The notes under the pieces were generated by a model. It had not been told where the DNA came from, made no database searches, and saw only the letters and a program-made list of their open reading frames with translations. Shown here in pieces: positions 1 through 5,663 of a stretch of DNA of 5,801 bases. Location: contig USFH01000130.1 in NCBI GenBank assembly GCA_900553925.1, positions 1 through 5,801 on the forward strand, read 5' to 3'. The stretch comes from an uncultured Clostridium sp. Its GTDB lineage: Bacteria > Bacillota > Clostridia > Lachnospirales > Lachnospiraceae. The stretch's first letter is position 1. Every line of letters begins with the position of its first letter. Position numbers and translations under genes: made by a program.

Positions 1-6
1 TTACTG

Positions 7-29
7 ATCATCGCCCTTTTGGCGACGAT
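7..29 (-). promoter_or_regulatory. Stem-loop just after the binding-protein gene
   Basis: On the minus strand the nine-base arms ATCGTCGCC and GGCGATGAT pair around a five-base AAAAG loop. One pair is G-U in minus-strand RNA but would be a mismatch in plus-strand RNA, which fits transcription leftwards. The stem begins two bases after the stop codon of the binding-protein gene. The six bases visible after it contain no U-run, so it does not look like a complete intrinsic terminator. An intercistronic stem that stabilises the upstream message relative to downstream transporter genes is a reasonable inference, but the window ends too soon to decide. Confidence 0.55.
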
Positions 30-31
30 AT

Positions 32-895
32 TTAGTTAGCTGCCGGCTGCAAACTGATTGCATCTTCCATTGTCTTATCCATAGTATCCTTATTATTCCA
101 GCCGATTGCATTCATTGCTTCCTGAACCTTATCACGAAGCTCTGTATCATCTTTTCTTGTTGCGATACATACATTTGTCATTTCCTCATCGCCCTGGAAC
201 TTATCATTCGGATCAAGATAGATGATTGCCAGATCATCGTTTGTCATGGCTGCCGATTCCGCTGTTGGTACATCGATGACACATACATCTGCGGTTCCGT
301 TTGAAATTGCCATGAAGCACTCTGCTGTTGTCTCATAATTCGCACCAAGCTTTGCATCCGGCACCTGATCAAGCAGATTTACCCATCCGGTACCAAGCTG
401 TGTTGTAAGTGTTACATTCTTACCGGCCAGTTCAGAAAGACCTTTGATATTCTCCAGTCCGGATCCCTTCTTCACAACCAGGCAATTATCTCTGTAATAG
501 TACGGATCTGTAAATGAATAGGAAGCTTCTCTTTCCTTTGTACGTCCCATACCTGCGATAATCACATCATAATCACCTGCATCGAGCGACATTCCGATAG
601 AATCCCATTCAACCTTATGTACTTCCAACGTCTTGCCCATCTGCTTCGCAAGCTTCTCTGCTACCATAACATCATAGCCATATGCATACATGTTCGTTCC
701 GTAGATCGGAACTGCCTTTTCACCATTCGCAAGCTCATCTGTTTCCTGTGACCAGTTGAATGGAGCATATGCACATTCCATTCCGACTCTTAATACTTTG
801 TCATCTCCGGAGGAATCTTTCTTTCCACATCCGGTAAGCGATGTCAATGCCAATGTTGCTGCAAGCACCATACCGATTAATTTTCTTTTCTTCAT
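32..895 (-). CDS. Amino-acid ABC transporter substrate-binding lipoprotein (family 3)
   Basis: This is an extracytoplasmic solute-binding protein that would capture a polar amino acid outside the membrane and deliver it to an ABC permease. From the chosen start it has 287 residues. It opens with a lysine-rich, hydrophobic lipoprotein signal ending in the lipobox L-T-G-C, so Cys23 should be lipidated. The family-3 fold follows: VLRVGMECAYAPFNW near residues 34-48, a near match to the family signature at GYDVMVAEKL (73-83), IIAGMGRTKER (113-123), then SFTDPYYY. The segment between APFNW and GYD is long, as in a Firmicutes subgroup of this family. An upstream in-frame ATG at 922 is possible, but ATG 895 has GTGAGG nine bases ahead and gives a normal signal peptide. 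The substrate cannot be named. Permease and ATPase genes are expected beyond position 1. Confidence 0.93.
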   Translation of the reverse strand: MKKRKLIGMVLAATLALTSLTGCGKKDSSGDDKVLRVGMECAYAPFNWSQETDELANGEKAVPIYGTNMYAYGYDVMVAEKLAKQMGKTLEVHKVEWDSIGMSLDAGDYDVIIAGMGRTKEREASYSFTDPYYYRDNCLVVKKGSGLENIKGLSELAGKNVTLTTQLGTGWVNLLDQVPDAKLGANYETTAECFMAISNGTADVCVIDVPTAESAAMTNDDLAIIYLDPNDKFQGDEEMTNVCIATRKDDTELRDKVQEAMNAIGWNNKDTMDKTMEDAISLQPAAN

Positions 896-965
896 AAACA
901 TCATCCTCACTTTCTTCTTCATTCTCTTCTTTATTTTTTTAAGTCTTTACCCTTGACTTGGCTGT

Positions 966-994
966 ATTATGTGCCTGTAACGTTATTTTGTCAA
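966..994 (-). promoter_or_regulatory. Sigma-A-type promoter of the binding-protein gene
   Basis: On the minus strand a perfect -35 TTGACA (989-994) is followed after 17 bases by CATAAT (966-971), five of six matches to the -10 consensus. Transcription should start near 959 and leave a leader of about 64 bases before ATG 895. A-tracts lie directly upstream. The leader is too short for a T-box or a large riboswitch, so regulation would more likely come from a DNA-binding protein. Confidence 0.8.
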
Positions 995-1138
995 CATGAA
1001 TACCGGATTTCCTAATTTTTTTAAAGTTTTGGAGAGTTCATTTTTTATTTTTAGAAAAAAAGAGAGGTTTTCTTATTATTTTTATGTCATTGCGCAGTTT
1101 TACCAAGTTGTATTTTATTTTTGCTTGTGTTTTCTTTG

Positions 1139-1154
1139 TGCAAATCAATTTGCA
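1139..1154. repeat. Perfect palindrome TGCAAAT-CA-ATTTGCA
   Basis: Seven-base arms TGCAAAT and ATTTGCA are separated by CA. It lies between the terminator at 1208-1236 and the promoter at 966-994, about 145 bases upstream of the -35 box. The symmetry suits a dimeric DNA-binding regulator, but I cannot match it to a known operator, and AT-rich DNA produces such palindromes by chance at some rate. Confidence 0.4.
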
Positions 1155-1207
1155 GTTGTTTTTATCAAGTTTTGTTTTTTGTCAATTTCTTTACACCCGT
1201 CATAAAC

Positions 1208-1236
1208 AAAAAAGCAGCCGTTTTTTTCCCGACTGC
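1208..1236 (-). terminator. Rho-independent terminator of the deacetylase-folC-HD operon
   Basis: Minus-strand RNA forms a seven-pair stem, GCAGTCG with CGGCTGC (one G-U pair), around a GGAAAAAAA loop, followed by UUUUUU and then GUUU. The G-U pair would be a mismatch on the other strand, which supports leftward transcription. It lies 20 bases after the HD-protein stop codon. Confidence 0.88.
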
Positions 1237-1256
1237 ATTCTTCTTGTATATGAAAC

Positions 1257-1736
1257 TTAATATCGAATTGTATGGTTCTTCTTTTCCTCTGACCAGTAAC
1301 ACTGTTCCTGCACGGGGCAGTCAAAACAGTTTCTAGACTGCTTATCCGCATCATACAGCAATGTTGCAAGCGATTTTGCCTGCTCACTCGGTGCCTTATG
1401 TCTGCCGATTGCATCACAGATTTCAGCACATTCATGCTCTGTATATCCACATGCCAGAAGGATAGGTCGTGCCAGCTCGGCTCCCGCCTCATGATGGGAT
1501 TTCCCTGAAGCATACTCCTCACATCTTCCGATATCGTGCAGCAATGCCATTGCATAGATCACATCCTGCCGGAAGGAAAGTCCCTGTTCCAGATTCTTTA
1601 TATATCCGATTCTCGCCACATCCAGACTATGCTCGATTCCGTGCAGACAGAACTTACGTGTCCGTTCCTGTTCCGCAATCTGATGCATATAGCTTTGGAA
1701 TTCCGGATTCTCAAGAATTCTATCTATTCGCTCCAT
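1257..1736 (-). CDS. HD-domain protein with C-terminal cysteine cluster
   Basis: This 159-residue protein has the metal-binding pattern of the HD phosphohydrolase superfamily: His36 in HGIEHSLDVAR, His67-Asp68 in LLHDIGR, His81-His82, His113 and an Asp near 129-131 in LLYDADKQSR. Such domains usually hydrolyse phosphate esters of nucleotides or related compounds; the substrate is unknown here. Right after the last HD Asp comes C-F-D-C-P-V-Q-E-Q-C (137-146), a C-x2-C-x5-C cluster that could bind metal or an Fe-S centre, though this is inference. ATG 1736 is preferred to ATG 1745 because GGAG (1746-1749) is nine bases ahead of the former and touches the latter. It overlaps the end of folC by 17 nt, so it is probably translationally coupled, and it is the last gene before the terminator. 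Confidence 0.85.
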   Translation of the reverse strand: MERIDRILENPEFQSYMHQIAEQERTRKFCLHGIEHSLDVARIGYIKNLEQGLSFRQDVIYAMALLHDIGRCEEYASGKSHHEAGAELARPILLACGYTEHECAEICDAIGRHKAPSEQAKSLATLLYDADKQSRNCFDCPVQEQCYWSEEKKNHTIRY

Positions 1737-3051
1737 TTTTCTCATCTCCGCTTTTTAATTGCAGATACTCTGCCAGAAAAGATAATGAACCGCACACAAG
1801 GATCACATCCTCATCTTCTGCCTGTTTTCCTGCCTTTTGCAGTGCATCGGTACTCGTATCCGCAAGCTGTACAGGTACATTCTTTTCCTGTAACAAGGCT
1901 CCTAAAATCTCTTTTGGCAGACCGCGCGGCGAATCCGGTGTAATAACAACGGCTGCCGCCATCGTCGGTGCCAGAATATCCACCATCTTCCCGTATTCCT
2001 TATCTTTCAGTACTCCTATTATATAGATTACCCTGCGGTTTGTAAAATACTTTTCCACCGATGTGCGCAAATATTCCCATGCCGCTACATTATGTGCACC
2101 ATCCACATAAATATATGGATGTTCGGCAACCTTTGTCATGCGCCCCGGCCACGCCGTCTGCGCGACGCCCTCATGAATGGCTGTTTCTTCTATATTTAGT
2201 CTACGTAGTATCGTAATGGCTGTCTGTGCATTTATTATCTGATGTTCTCCTAACAGAGGAATATGATATGGTTTTTTTGTTCCGGAAGCATCCGAATCTG
2301 GATTGTCGGCATCCTGCCTTGTCCCGCGCTCCACCAGATCCGTGCCATCTAAACTCATCTGCACCACTTCCCAATCCGATGGGGTTACTTCTATATAAGA
2401 AGCATGTTGTGCTTCACACGTCTCCCGCAGCACCTTCGATACCTCCGGCACCTGTGGTGCGGAGATTACTGTCGTATAAGGCTTGATAATACCCGCTTTC
2501 TCCGTCGCAATCTTCGTCAGAGTATCCCCTAAGAACTGCATATGATCCATGCTGATCTGCGCGAATACACAAATCTCCGGTTTCTCGAGTACATTTGTTG
2601 CATCCTCTCTTCCACCCATGCCACATTCGAGCAATACATAGTCCACATGATTTCTTGCAAAATACAAAAATGCAACCGCTGTCTCGATCTCAAATGCAGT
2701 CGGGCTTGCAAACCCATCTGTCTCCATCGTCTCAATCACTGCCGCAACCTCCGTGAGCAAAGCAGCAAATTCCTCCTCTGACATATAACATCTGTCCATC
2801 TGATATCGTTCCAGATACGTCAGGATCGTCGGGGAAATATACCGTCCTACATGATACCCTGCAGCAAGCAGACTCTCCTGTACAAACGCAAAAATAGAGC
2901 CCTTTCCGTTCGTCCCGGCGATGTGCAGTGTCCTGCACGCATCCTGTGGATTGCCAAGCCTCCGTAAGAGCTCCTTTACCTGTGTCAGGCCGGGCACGAT
3001 ACCCAGCCTGCCTTTTTCTTCCATATAATTTTGTGCTTCTAAGTAGTTCAA
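1720..3051 (-). CDS. folC: Folylpolyglutamate synthase / dihydrofolate synthase (FolC)
   Basis: FolC is a cytoplasmic ATP-dependent Mur-ligase-family enzyme that adds glutamate to folates, and in many bacteria also to dihydropteroate. The length, 443 residues, is normal. Visible motifs in order: P-loop GTNGKGS (46-52), YISPT (71-75), LECGMGGREDATN (141-153), SMDHMQFLG (167-175), EKAGIIK (184-190) with the lysine that is carbamylated in this family, GEHQIINAQTA (268-278), WPGRM (301-305) and DGAHN (317-321). The start is TTG: AAGGGAG (3060-3066) is eight bases ahead, and the codon just before is the deacetylase stop, so no earlier in-frame start exists. The next Met (residue 10) would cut into the N-terminal helix. 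A charged low-complexity stretch at about 241-260 looks like a surface-loop insertion. It is the middle gene of the operon. Whether it has both synthase activities cannot be seen. Confidence 0.95.
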   Translation of the reverse strand: MNYLEAQNYMEEKGRLGIVPGLTQVKELLRRLGNPQDACRTLHIAGTNGKGSIFAFVQESLLAAGYHVGRYISPTILTYLERYQMDRCYMSEEEFAALLTEVAAVIETMETDGFASPTAFEIETAVAFLYFARNHVDYVLLECGMGGREDATNVLEKPEICVFAQISMDHMQFLGDTLTKIATEKAGIIKPYTTVISAPQVPEVSKVLRETCEAQHASYIEVTPSDWEVVQMSLDGTDLVERGTRQDADNPDSDASGTKKPYHIPLLGEHQIINAQTAITILRRLNIEETAIHEGVAQTAWPGRMTKVAEHPYIYVDGAHNVAAWEYLRTSVEKYFTNRRVIYIIGVLKDKEYGKMVDILAPTMAAAVVITPDSPRGLPKEILGALLQEKNVPVQLADTSTDALQKAGKQAEDEDVILVCGSLSFLAEYLQLKSGDEKNGANR

Positions 3052-4128
3052 TTATTTGTCTCCCTTATATTCTACATGCTGCACCGGCTTTGTAGAATCA
3101 TCGATCGGACAAATCTCATATCCCTCATCCTTCAAAGTCTGGATCAAAGCCGGAAGTGCTTCGATCGTTGCATGATTGTTCTGCAGATCATGCATCAATA
3201 TCACGGAGTCACCCGCATTTGCATGTACATACCCAAGTATATTATCATTTAACTCACTTGGTGTCAAAGATGCATCTACCGCATCACCCGACAGAGAATT
3301 CCAGTCATAATAGACGATACCCTCATCATGCAGATAACCGATCAGATCCTGGATATCAACCTTGCTTACCTGATTGGAGCTTCCGCCCGGGAACCGGTAC
3401 AGATGTGTATCCACCCCTGTCTGTTCCTGTATGTAATCGTGGATCTTCGTCACATCTTCCTCAAAGCTTTCCTGACTTGCATATACCTGATCGTATACAT
3501 GACTGTAAGAATGCATTCCTATGGAATGTCCTTCGTCAACAATCCGTTTGTAATACTGCTGTGCTTCCTTATCCGCATTATAGACAACAAAGAAGGTCGC
3601 CTTCACATTGTTTTTCTTCAGCACATCTAAGAGTTCCCCTGTGTAAGTACTCGGACCGTCATCGAAAGTCAGGTACACTTTCTGTCCGTTATAATATGAT
3701 TGCTCCTGCACATCGCTTTGTGCTTCCGTCGTCGCTTCCGCATCCTCTTTCTCTTTGCCCGTTCCGTCTCCGTTGTCTGTCAGAGCTACGTGTACACCCG
3801 CCGAGCCTTTTTCAAGATTGCCATATGCCATCTGCTCGCTCGTCATCGTCTCGGTCGATTCATCAACCAGTCCGATATTCGTGCTGACCAGGTTCTGTCC
3901 TTCCTCCACCCGGTCAACCAGATTCTCAATCCGGTGATCAAGCCGGTTCATCTTCACCATCAGGAACAGGCATAACGTAATCGGAATCGCACACACAACC
4001 AGAAATGTTACCATCAGCATCCGCTTAAAGCTTCGTGCCCTTCGTCTGTGTGACTGTTTTTCTTCGATCTCTTGCGCTTCGGAAATTTCTTTCTCATATT
4101 CAGTTAAAGTTTTTTTCTTGTCTTCCAT
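3052..4128 (-). CDS. Membrane-anchored CE4 polysaccharide deacetylase (PgdA-like)
   Basis: This 358-residue protein has a charged cytoplasmic N-terminus, a single transmembrane segment at about 37-58, a short probable coiled coil (59-77), a Thr/Glu/Ser-rich linker, and a NodB-homology domain outside the membrane. All five CE4 motifs are present: TFDDGPS (154-160, catalytic and metal Asp), HSYSH (205-209, metal His pair), RFPGGSSN (244-251), DWN (274-276) and LMHD (311-314, catalytic His). The family removes acetyl groups from peptidoglycan or other polysaccharide sugars; a peptidoglycan N-acetylglucosamine substrate is the usual guess. ATG 4128 is chosen over the upstream ATG 4227: AAAGGA lies seven bases ahead of it, and 4227 falls at the predicted transcription start. 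It is the first gene of the operon with folC and the HD protein. Confidence 0.92.
   Translation of the reverse strand: MEDKKKTLTEYEKEISEAQEIEEKQSHRRRARSFKRMLMVTFLVVCAIPITLCLFLMVKMNRLDHRIENLVDRVEEGQNLVSTNIGLVDESTETMTSEQMAYGNLEKGSAGVHVALTDNGDGTGKEKEDAEATTEAQSDVQEQSYYNGQKVYLTFDDGPSTYTGELLDVLKKNNVKATFFVVYNADKEAQQYYKRIVDEGHSIGMHSYSHVYDQVYASQESFEEDVTKIHDYIQEQTGVDTHLYRFPGGSSNQVSKVDIQDLIGYLHDEGIVYYDWNSLSGDAVDASLTPSELNDNILGYVHANAGDSVILMHDLQNNHATIEALPALIQTLKDEGYEICPIDDSTKPVQHVEYKGDK
3060..3066 (-). promoter_or_regulatory. Ribosome binding site that decides the TTG start of folC
   Basis: AAGGGAG lies inside the last codons of the deacetylase gene, eight bases before TTG 3051. It is one of the strongest Shine-Dalgarno matches in the window and supports an unusual start codon placed directly after the upstream TAA. 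Confidence 0.85.
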
Positions 4129-4164
4129 AAAATTTTCCTTTACATTCTCTATATATTGTGGTAC

Positions 4165-4189
4165 ATTACCCATGTAATACAAATTACAT
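4165..4189. repeat. Three phased ATTAC/GTAAT half-sites in the operon leader
   Basis: On the plus strand ATTAC (4165-4169), GTAAT (4174-4178) and ATTAC (4183-4187) begin exactly nine bases apart. The last two form an 18-bp perfect inverted repeat, ATGTAAT-ACAA-ATTACAT (4172-4189). It lies about 37 to 62 bases downstream of the predicted transcription start and upstream of the deacetylase ribosome binding site. It could be an operator or a weak RNA hairpin. I cannot assign a regulator family. Confidence 0.45.
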
Positions 4190-4232
4190 TTTGCAGCCTT
4201 TGGACGTTTCCGAAAAAAAGGTTGCATTTTTT

Positions 4233-4261
4233 ATATTATAAAATTCTACGAATTATGTCAA
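4233..4261 (-). promoter_or_regulatory. Sigma-A-type promoter of the deacetylase-folC-HD operon
   Basis: On the minus strand TTGACA (4256-4261) is followed after 17 bases by TAATAT (4233-4238). The better consensus TATAAT (4235-4240) overlaps it at 15-base spacing. Transcription should start near 4226, giving a leader of about 98 bases. The promoter begins 17 bases after the stop codon of the upstream gene, with no visible terminator between, so some read-through into the operon is possible. Confidence 0.82.
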
Positions 4262-4278
4262 GCAAATTTTATTTTTTC

Positions 4279-5067
4279 TTAATCTTTTGTAACACTTTTG
4301 TAATATAATTCTCGCCACTTACGTCCCTCTTCCTGCATCCCCTGTGTCAGCTTTGCCAGTTCATCATATTGCTGTTTATAACGTTGTTCCATACTTTTCA
4401 CAGTCGTTTTCAACCGCTTCTCATAATCTGCCTGCGTCTGTTCCACTGCCTCATGAAAGTTCTTATCATTTTCTTTACATCGTTTTTCCAGTTCCTGCAT
4501 AGTCTGTTCTTTACATAATATATATTCTGACAGACTTATGTCACCCAGCCTTGAGACATCCACTGCGAAAATCCTCGGCTTCGTTTCTCTTTCTAATTTA
4601 TATAGAAGATAACTAACCTCTCCATGCTGCAATATCTCATAATGTTCAATCCGTCCTACTCCCTGCACCAATCTCTGAACCTTCCTCTCTCCAAGCGGAT
4701 CTATCACGCACAGGTCATATCTTCCATTCTCCGCCCCTCGCATGCAATACCATACATAAAGCAGTGTGCGTTCTCCCACGACCGGTGCGATCGTGACATC
4801 CGAGATACTCCCCCACAGACCATCCTTCACTAGAACCAGCCGTCCCTCCGCGAAAAGCTTATCCCACATTAAAACATTTTCTGTATTGACATACGCCACA
4901 TAGATTTCATTCTCCCAAAGCAGACTTGCACCACAGGAATGATAATCCCGACAGAGGCTGCCCCACTGCACGGTCCTGCCCGTCCCAACAACCTGCGCTA
5001 AAATCTGATTTCCCTCCTCGTAGAGCAAAATCCGTTTATCCCCTTTCCATCTATAAACTGCCTCCAC
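4279..5067 (-). CDS. Unrecognised protein: beta-rich N-terminus plus coiled coil
   Basis: I do not recognise this 262-residue protein. Residues 1-184 alternate short hydrophobic strands with turns and many aromatic residues (for example RILLYEEGNQILAQVV, EIYVAYVN, TLLYVWYCM, VSYLLYKLE), which resembles a few blades of a beta-propeller; this is a visual impression only. Residues from about 185 to 250 are highly charged and Gln/Glu/Lys-rich with heptad-like hydrophobic spacing, typical of a coiled coil. There is no signal peptide or membrane segment, so it is probably cytoplasmic. The start is GTG 5067 with GGGAGG (5073-5078) five bases ahead. It has no close operon partner: the promoter of the next unit begins just after its stop, and the gene upstream is divergent. 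Its own promoter is not clear. That it is a real gene is well supported by length, ribosome binding site and composition. Confidence 0.8.
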   Translation of the reverse strand: MEAVYRWKGDKRILLYEEGNQILAQVVGTGRTVQWGSLCRDYHSCGASLLWENEIYVAYVNTENVLMWDKLFAEGRLVLVKDGLWGSISDVTIAPVVGERTLLYVWYCMRGAENGRYDLCVIDPLGERKVQRLVQGVGRIEHYEILQHGEVSYLLYKLERETKPRIFAVDVSRLGDISLSEYILCKEQTMQELEKRCKENDKNFHEAVEQTQADYEKRLKTTVKSMEQRYKQQYDELAKLTQGMQEEGRKWRELYYKSVTKD

Positions 5068-5168
5068 GTCTGCCTCCCAATTCTTTCTTTTACAAATATA
5101 TGGAAGGAACCGAACAAAAATGCATAATCTGAATATATTATTGTAAGCATATTTGAAAGGAAACGAAC
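5068..5168. other. Divergent intergenic region
   Basis: This 101-base AT-rich region separates two divergent genes and should hold both promoters, but neither is clear. A possible plus-strand -10, CATAAT (5123-5128), has no good -35 at the right distance. The block GGAAGGAACCGAAC (5102-5115) resembles the ribosome-binding block GAAAGGAAACGAAC (5155-5168), and each is followed by an ATG (5120 and 5169). The first ATG opens only an eight-codon frame ending at 5146. Confidence 0.45.
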
Positions 5169-5630
5169 ATGTCTAAATGCTGTGGCTGTAACAAAAAAGT
5201 CTTAAGCAATGCAGTTGCAAACAACACAGATTCCTGCGCATACAGCTTAACTGATACCTGTACCGATGTATGTGTAACACCGCAGTGTGGCGATCCAAAG
5301 CTGTTAACAGTACTTGTTCCTGTCATCTACGACGAGATCGATGCCGGGGTGTCCGGCAAGACTGCACGCAAGATCGGCTTCAAACTGAAGACGAGCGCGC
5401 GCGGCACACAGACGATCTGCGTGACGCACTCGGCGCAGATCGCATCGCTTGCCGACCGGCAACTGCTGATCGAAAAGCGGGTGATCGACGGGCGCACCGA
5501 AACGCAGGTCTCCGAGATCACGGGCGATGATCGCGTGCGCGAGATTGCGCGCATTCTCGGCGGCGTGACTGTGAGCGAGACCATGCGCTCCTCTGCGCGT
5601 GAGCTCATTGACGAAGGAAAGAATTATTAA
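5169..5630 (+). CDS. Chimeric frame: Cys-rich protein N-terminus joined to RecN C-terminus
   Basis: The 153-residue frame has two unrelated halves. Residues 1 to about 52 form a small protein with seven cysteines (4, 5, 7, 23, 31, 35, 40), then LLTVLVPV. AAAGGA (5156-5161) lies seven bases before ATG 5169, so this is a real gene start. I cannot name the family; it recalls small Cys-rich peptides of Clostridia but does not clearly match SCIFF or a known bacteriocin precursor. From about residue 53 the frame is the C-terminus of RecN. GC content rises from about 43% (5221-5280) to 62-68% (5341-5460) by hand count, and codons switch from TTA/ACA/GTA/CTT to GAC/GAG/ATC/GCC/GGC. No known protein family joins these parts. 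An assembly chimera is the likeliest cause, so the native C-terminus of the Cys-rich protein is missing. As a functional protein, confidence is low. Confidence 0.6.
   Translation: MSKCCGCNKKVLSNAVANNTDSCAYSLTDTCTDVCVTPQCGDPKLLTVLVPVIYDEIDAGVSGKTARKIGFKLKTSARGTQTICVTHSAQIASLADRQLLIEKRVIDGRTETQVSEITGDDRVREIARILGGVTVSETMRSSARELIDEGKNY
5316..5340 (+). other. Probable junction between two genomes
   Basis: The change in protein family, codon choice and base composition falls within these bases, which encode VPVIYDEID. RecN usually has Phe before its DEID box, while here it is Tyr, so the left parent may extend into ATCTACGACGAG, with the switch at or just after it. A short sequence shared by both parents would explain a seamless in-frame join. 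Confidence 0.65.
5325..5630 (+). pseudogene. recN: RecN C-terminal fragment (DNA repair ATPase)
   Basis: RecN is a cytoplasmic SMC-like ATPase for double-strand break repair, normally about 550-570 residues. Only the last hundred or so are here: Walker B and D-loop DEIDAGVSGKTA (Asp55-Glu56 of the frame), the H-loop CVTHSAQIASLAD (His87), LLIEKRV..GRTETQV, and the closing REIARILGG followed by SARELI. The Walker A, ABC signature and coiled-coil regions are absent, so this fragment cannot hydrolyse ATP by itself. It ends in TAA at 5628-5630, and tyrS follows 33 bases later with matching GC-rich composition. In its source genome recN is probably complete; the truncation is most likely made by the junction. 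RecN identity is firm, while the label pseudogene reflects only its state in this window. Confidence 0.85.
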
Positions 5631-5663
5631 AATTTTTCATATATAAAAAACGGAGAAAGACAA

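Larger units (their letters stand above)
896..1256. other. AT-rich intergenic region without a gene
   Basis: No credible gene lies in these 361 bases. The open frames that cross it are short, low-complexity and Phe/Lys-rich, and lack good ribosome binding sites. On the minus strand it is rich in A-tracts, which may bend the DNA or act as UP-elements for the promoter at 966-994. It holds that promoter, a roughly 60-base leader, a 16-bp palindrome at 1139-1154 and the terminator at 1208-1236. A weak inverted repeat, AAGTC and GACTT at 941-959, sits right at the predicted transcription start. I see no T-box, riboswitch or RNA gene. Confidence 0.7.

Noticed and set aside
1180..1185. Second minus-strand TTGACA upstream of the binding-protein gene
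   Set aside because: No acceptable -10 box at 16-18 bases; the spacing-correct hexamer is AAAACA.
996..1205. Plus-strand frame of 69 codons in the intergenic region
   Set aside because: Low-complexity, Phe-rich translation of T-tracts, no ribosome binding site, and antisense to the promoter region of the binding-protein gene.
1145..1555. Minus-strand 136-codon frame antiphase to the HD gene
   Set aside because: It is a shadow of the HD-domain gene, with no motifs and no ribosome binding site, and it runs through the terminator.
3156..3887. Plus-strand 243-codon frame
   Set aside because: Lies opposite the deacetylase catalytic domain; its His/Ser/Pro-rich translation is typical of an antisense shadow.
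4149..4164. NrdR-box-like sequence ACAATATATAG in the deacetylase leader
   Set aside because: Only a partial match and only one copy; NrdR sites normally occur as a pair ahead of ribonucleotide reductase genes.
4129..4227. N-terminal extension of the deacetylase to ATG 4227
   Set aside because: ATG 4227 coincides with the predicted transcription start, so it has no ribosome binding site in the message; ATG 4128 has a good one.
5169..5330. SCIFF-type radical-SAM peptide precursor
   Set aside because: Cys-rich and of similar size, but the cysteine spacing and the hydrophobic LLTVLVPV tail differ, and no radical-SAM maturase gene is visible.
5327..5608. Minus-strand frame of 93 codons opposite the recN fragment
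   Set aside because: Ser/Arg-rich shadow of the GC-rich recN coding sequence, without a ribosome binding site.
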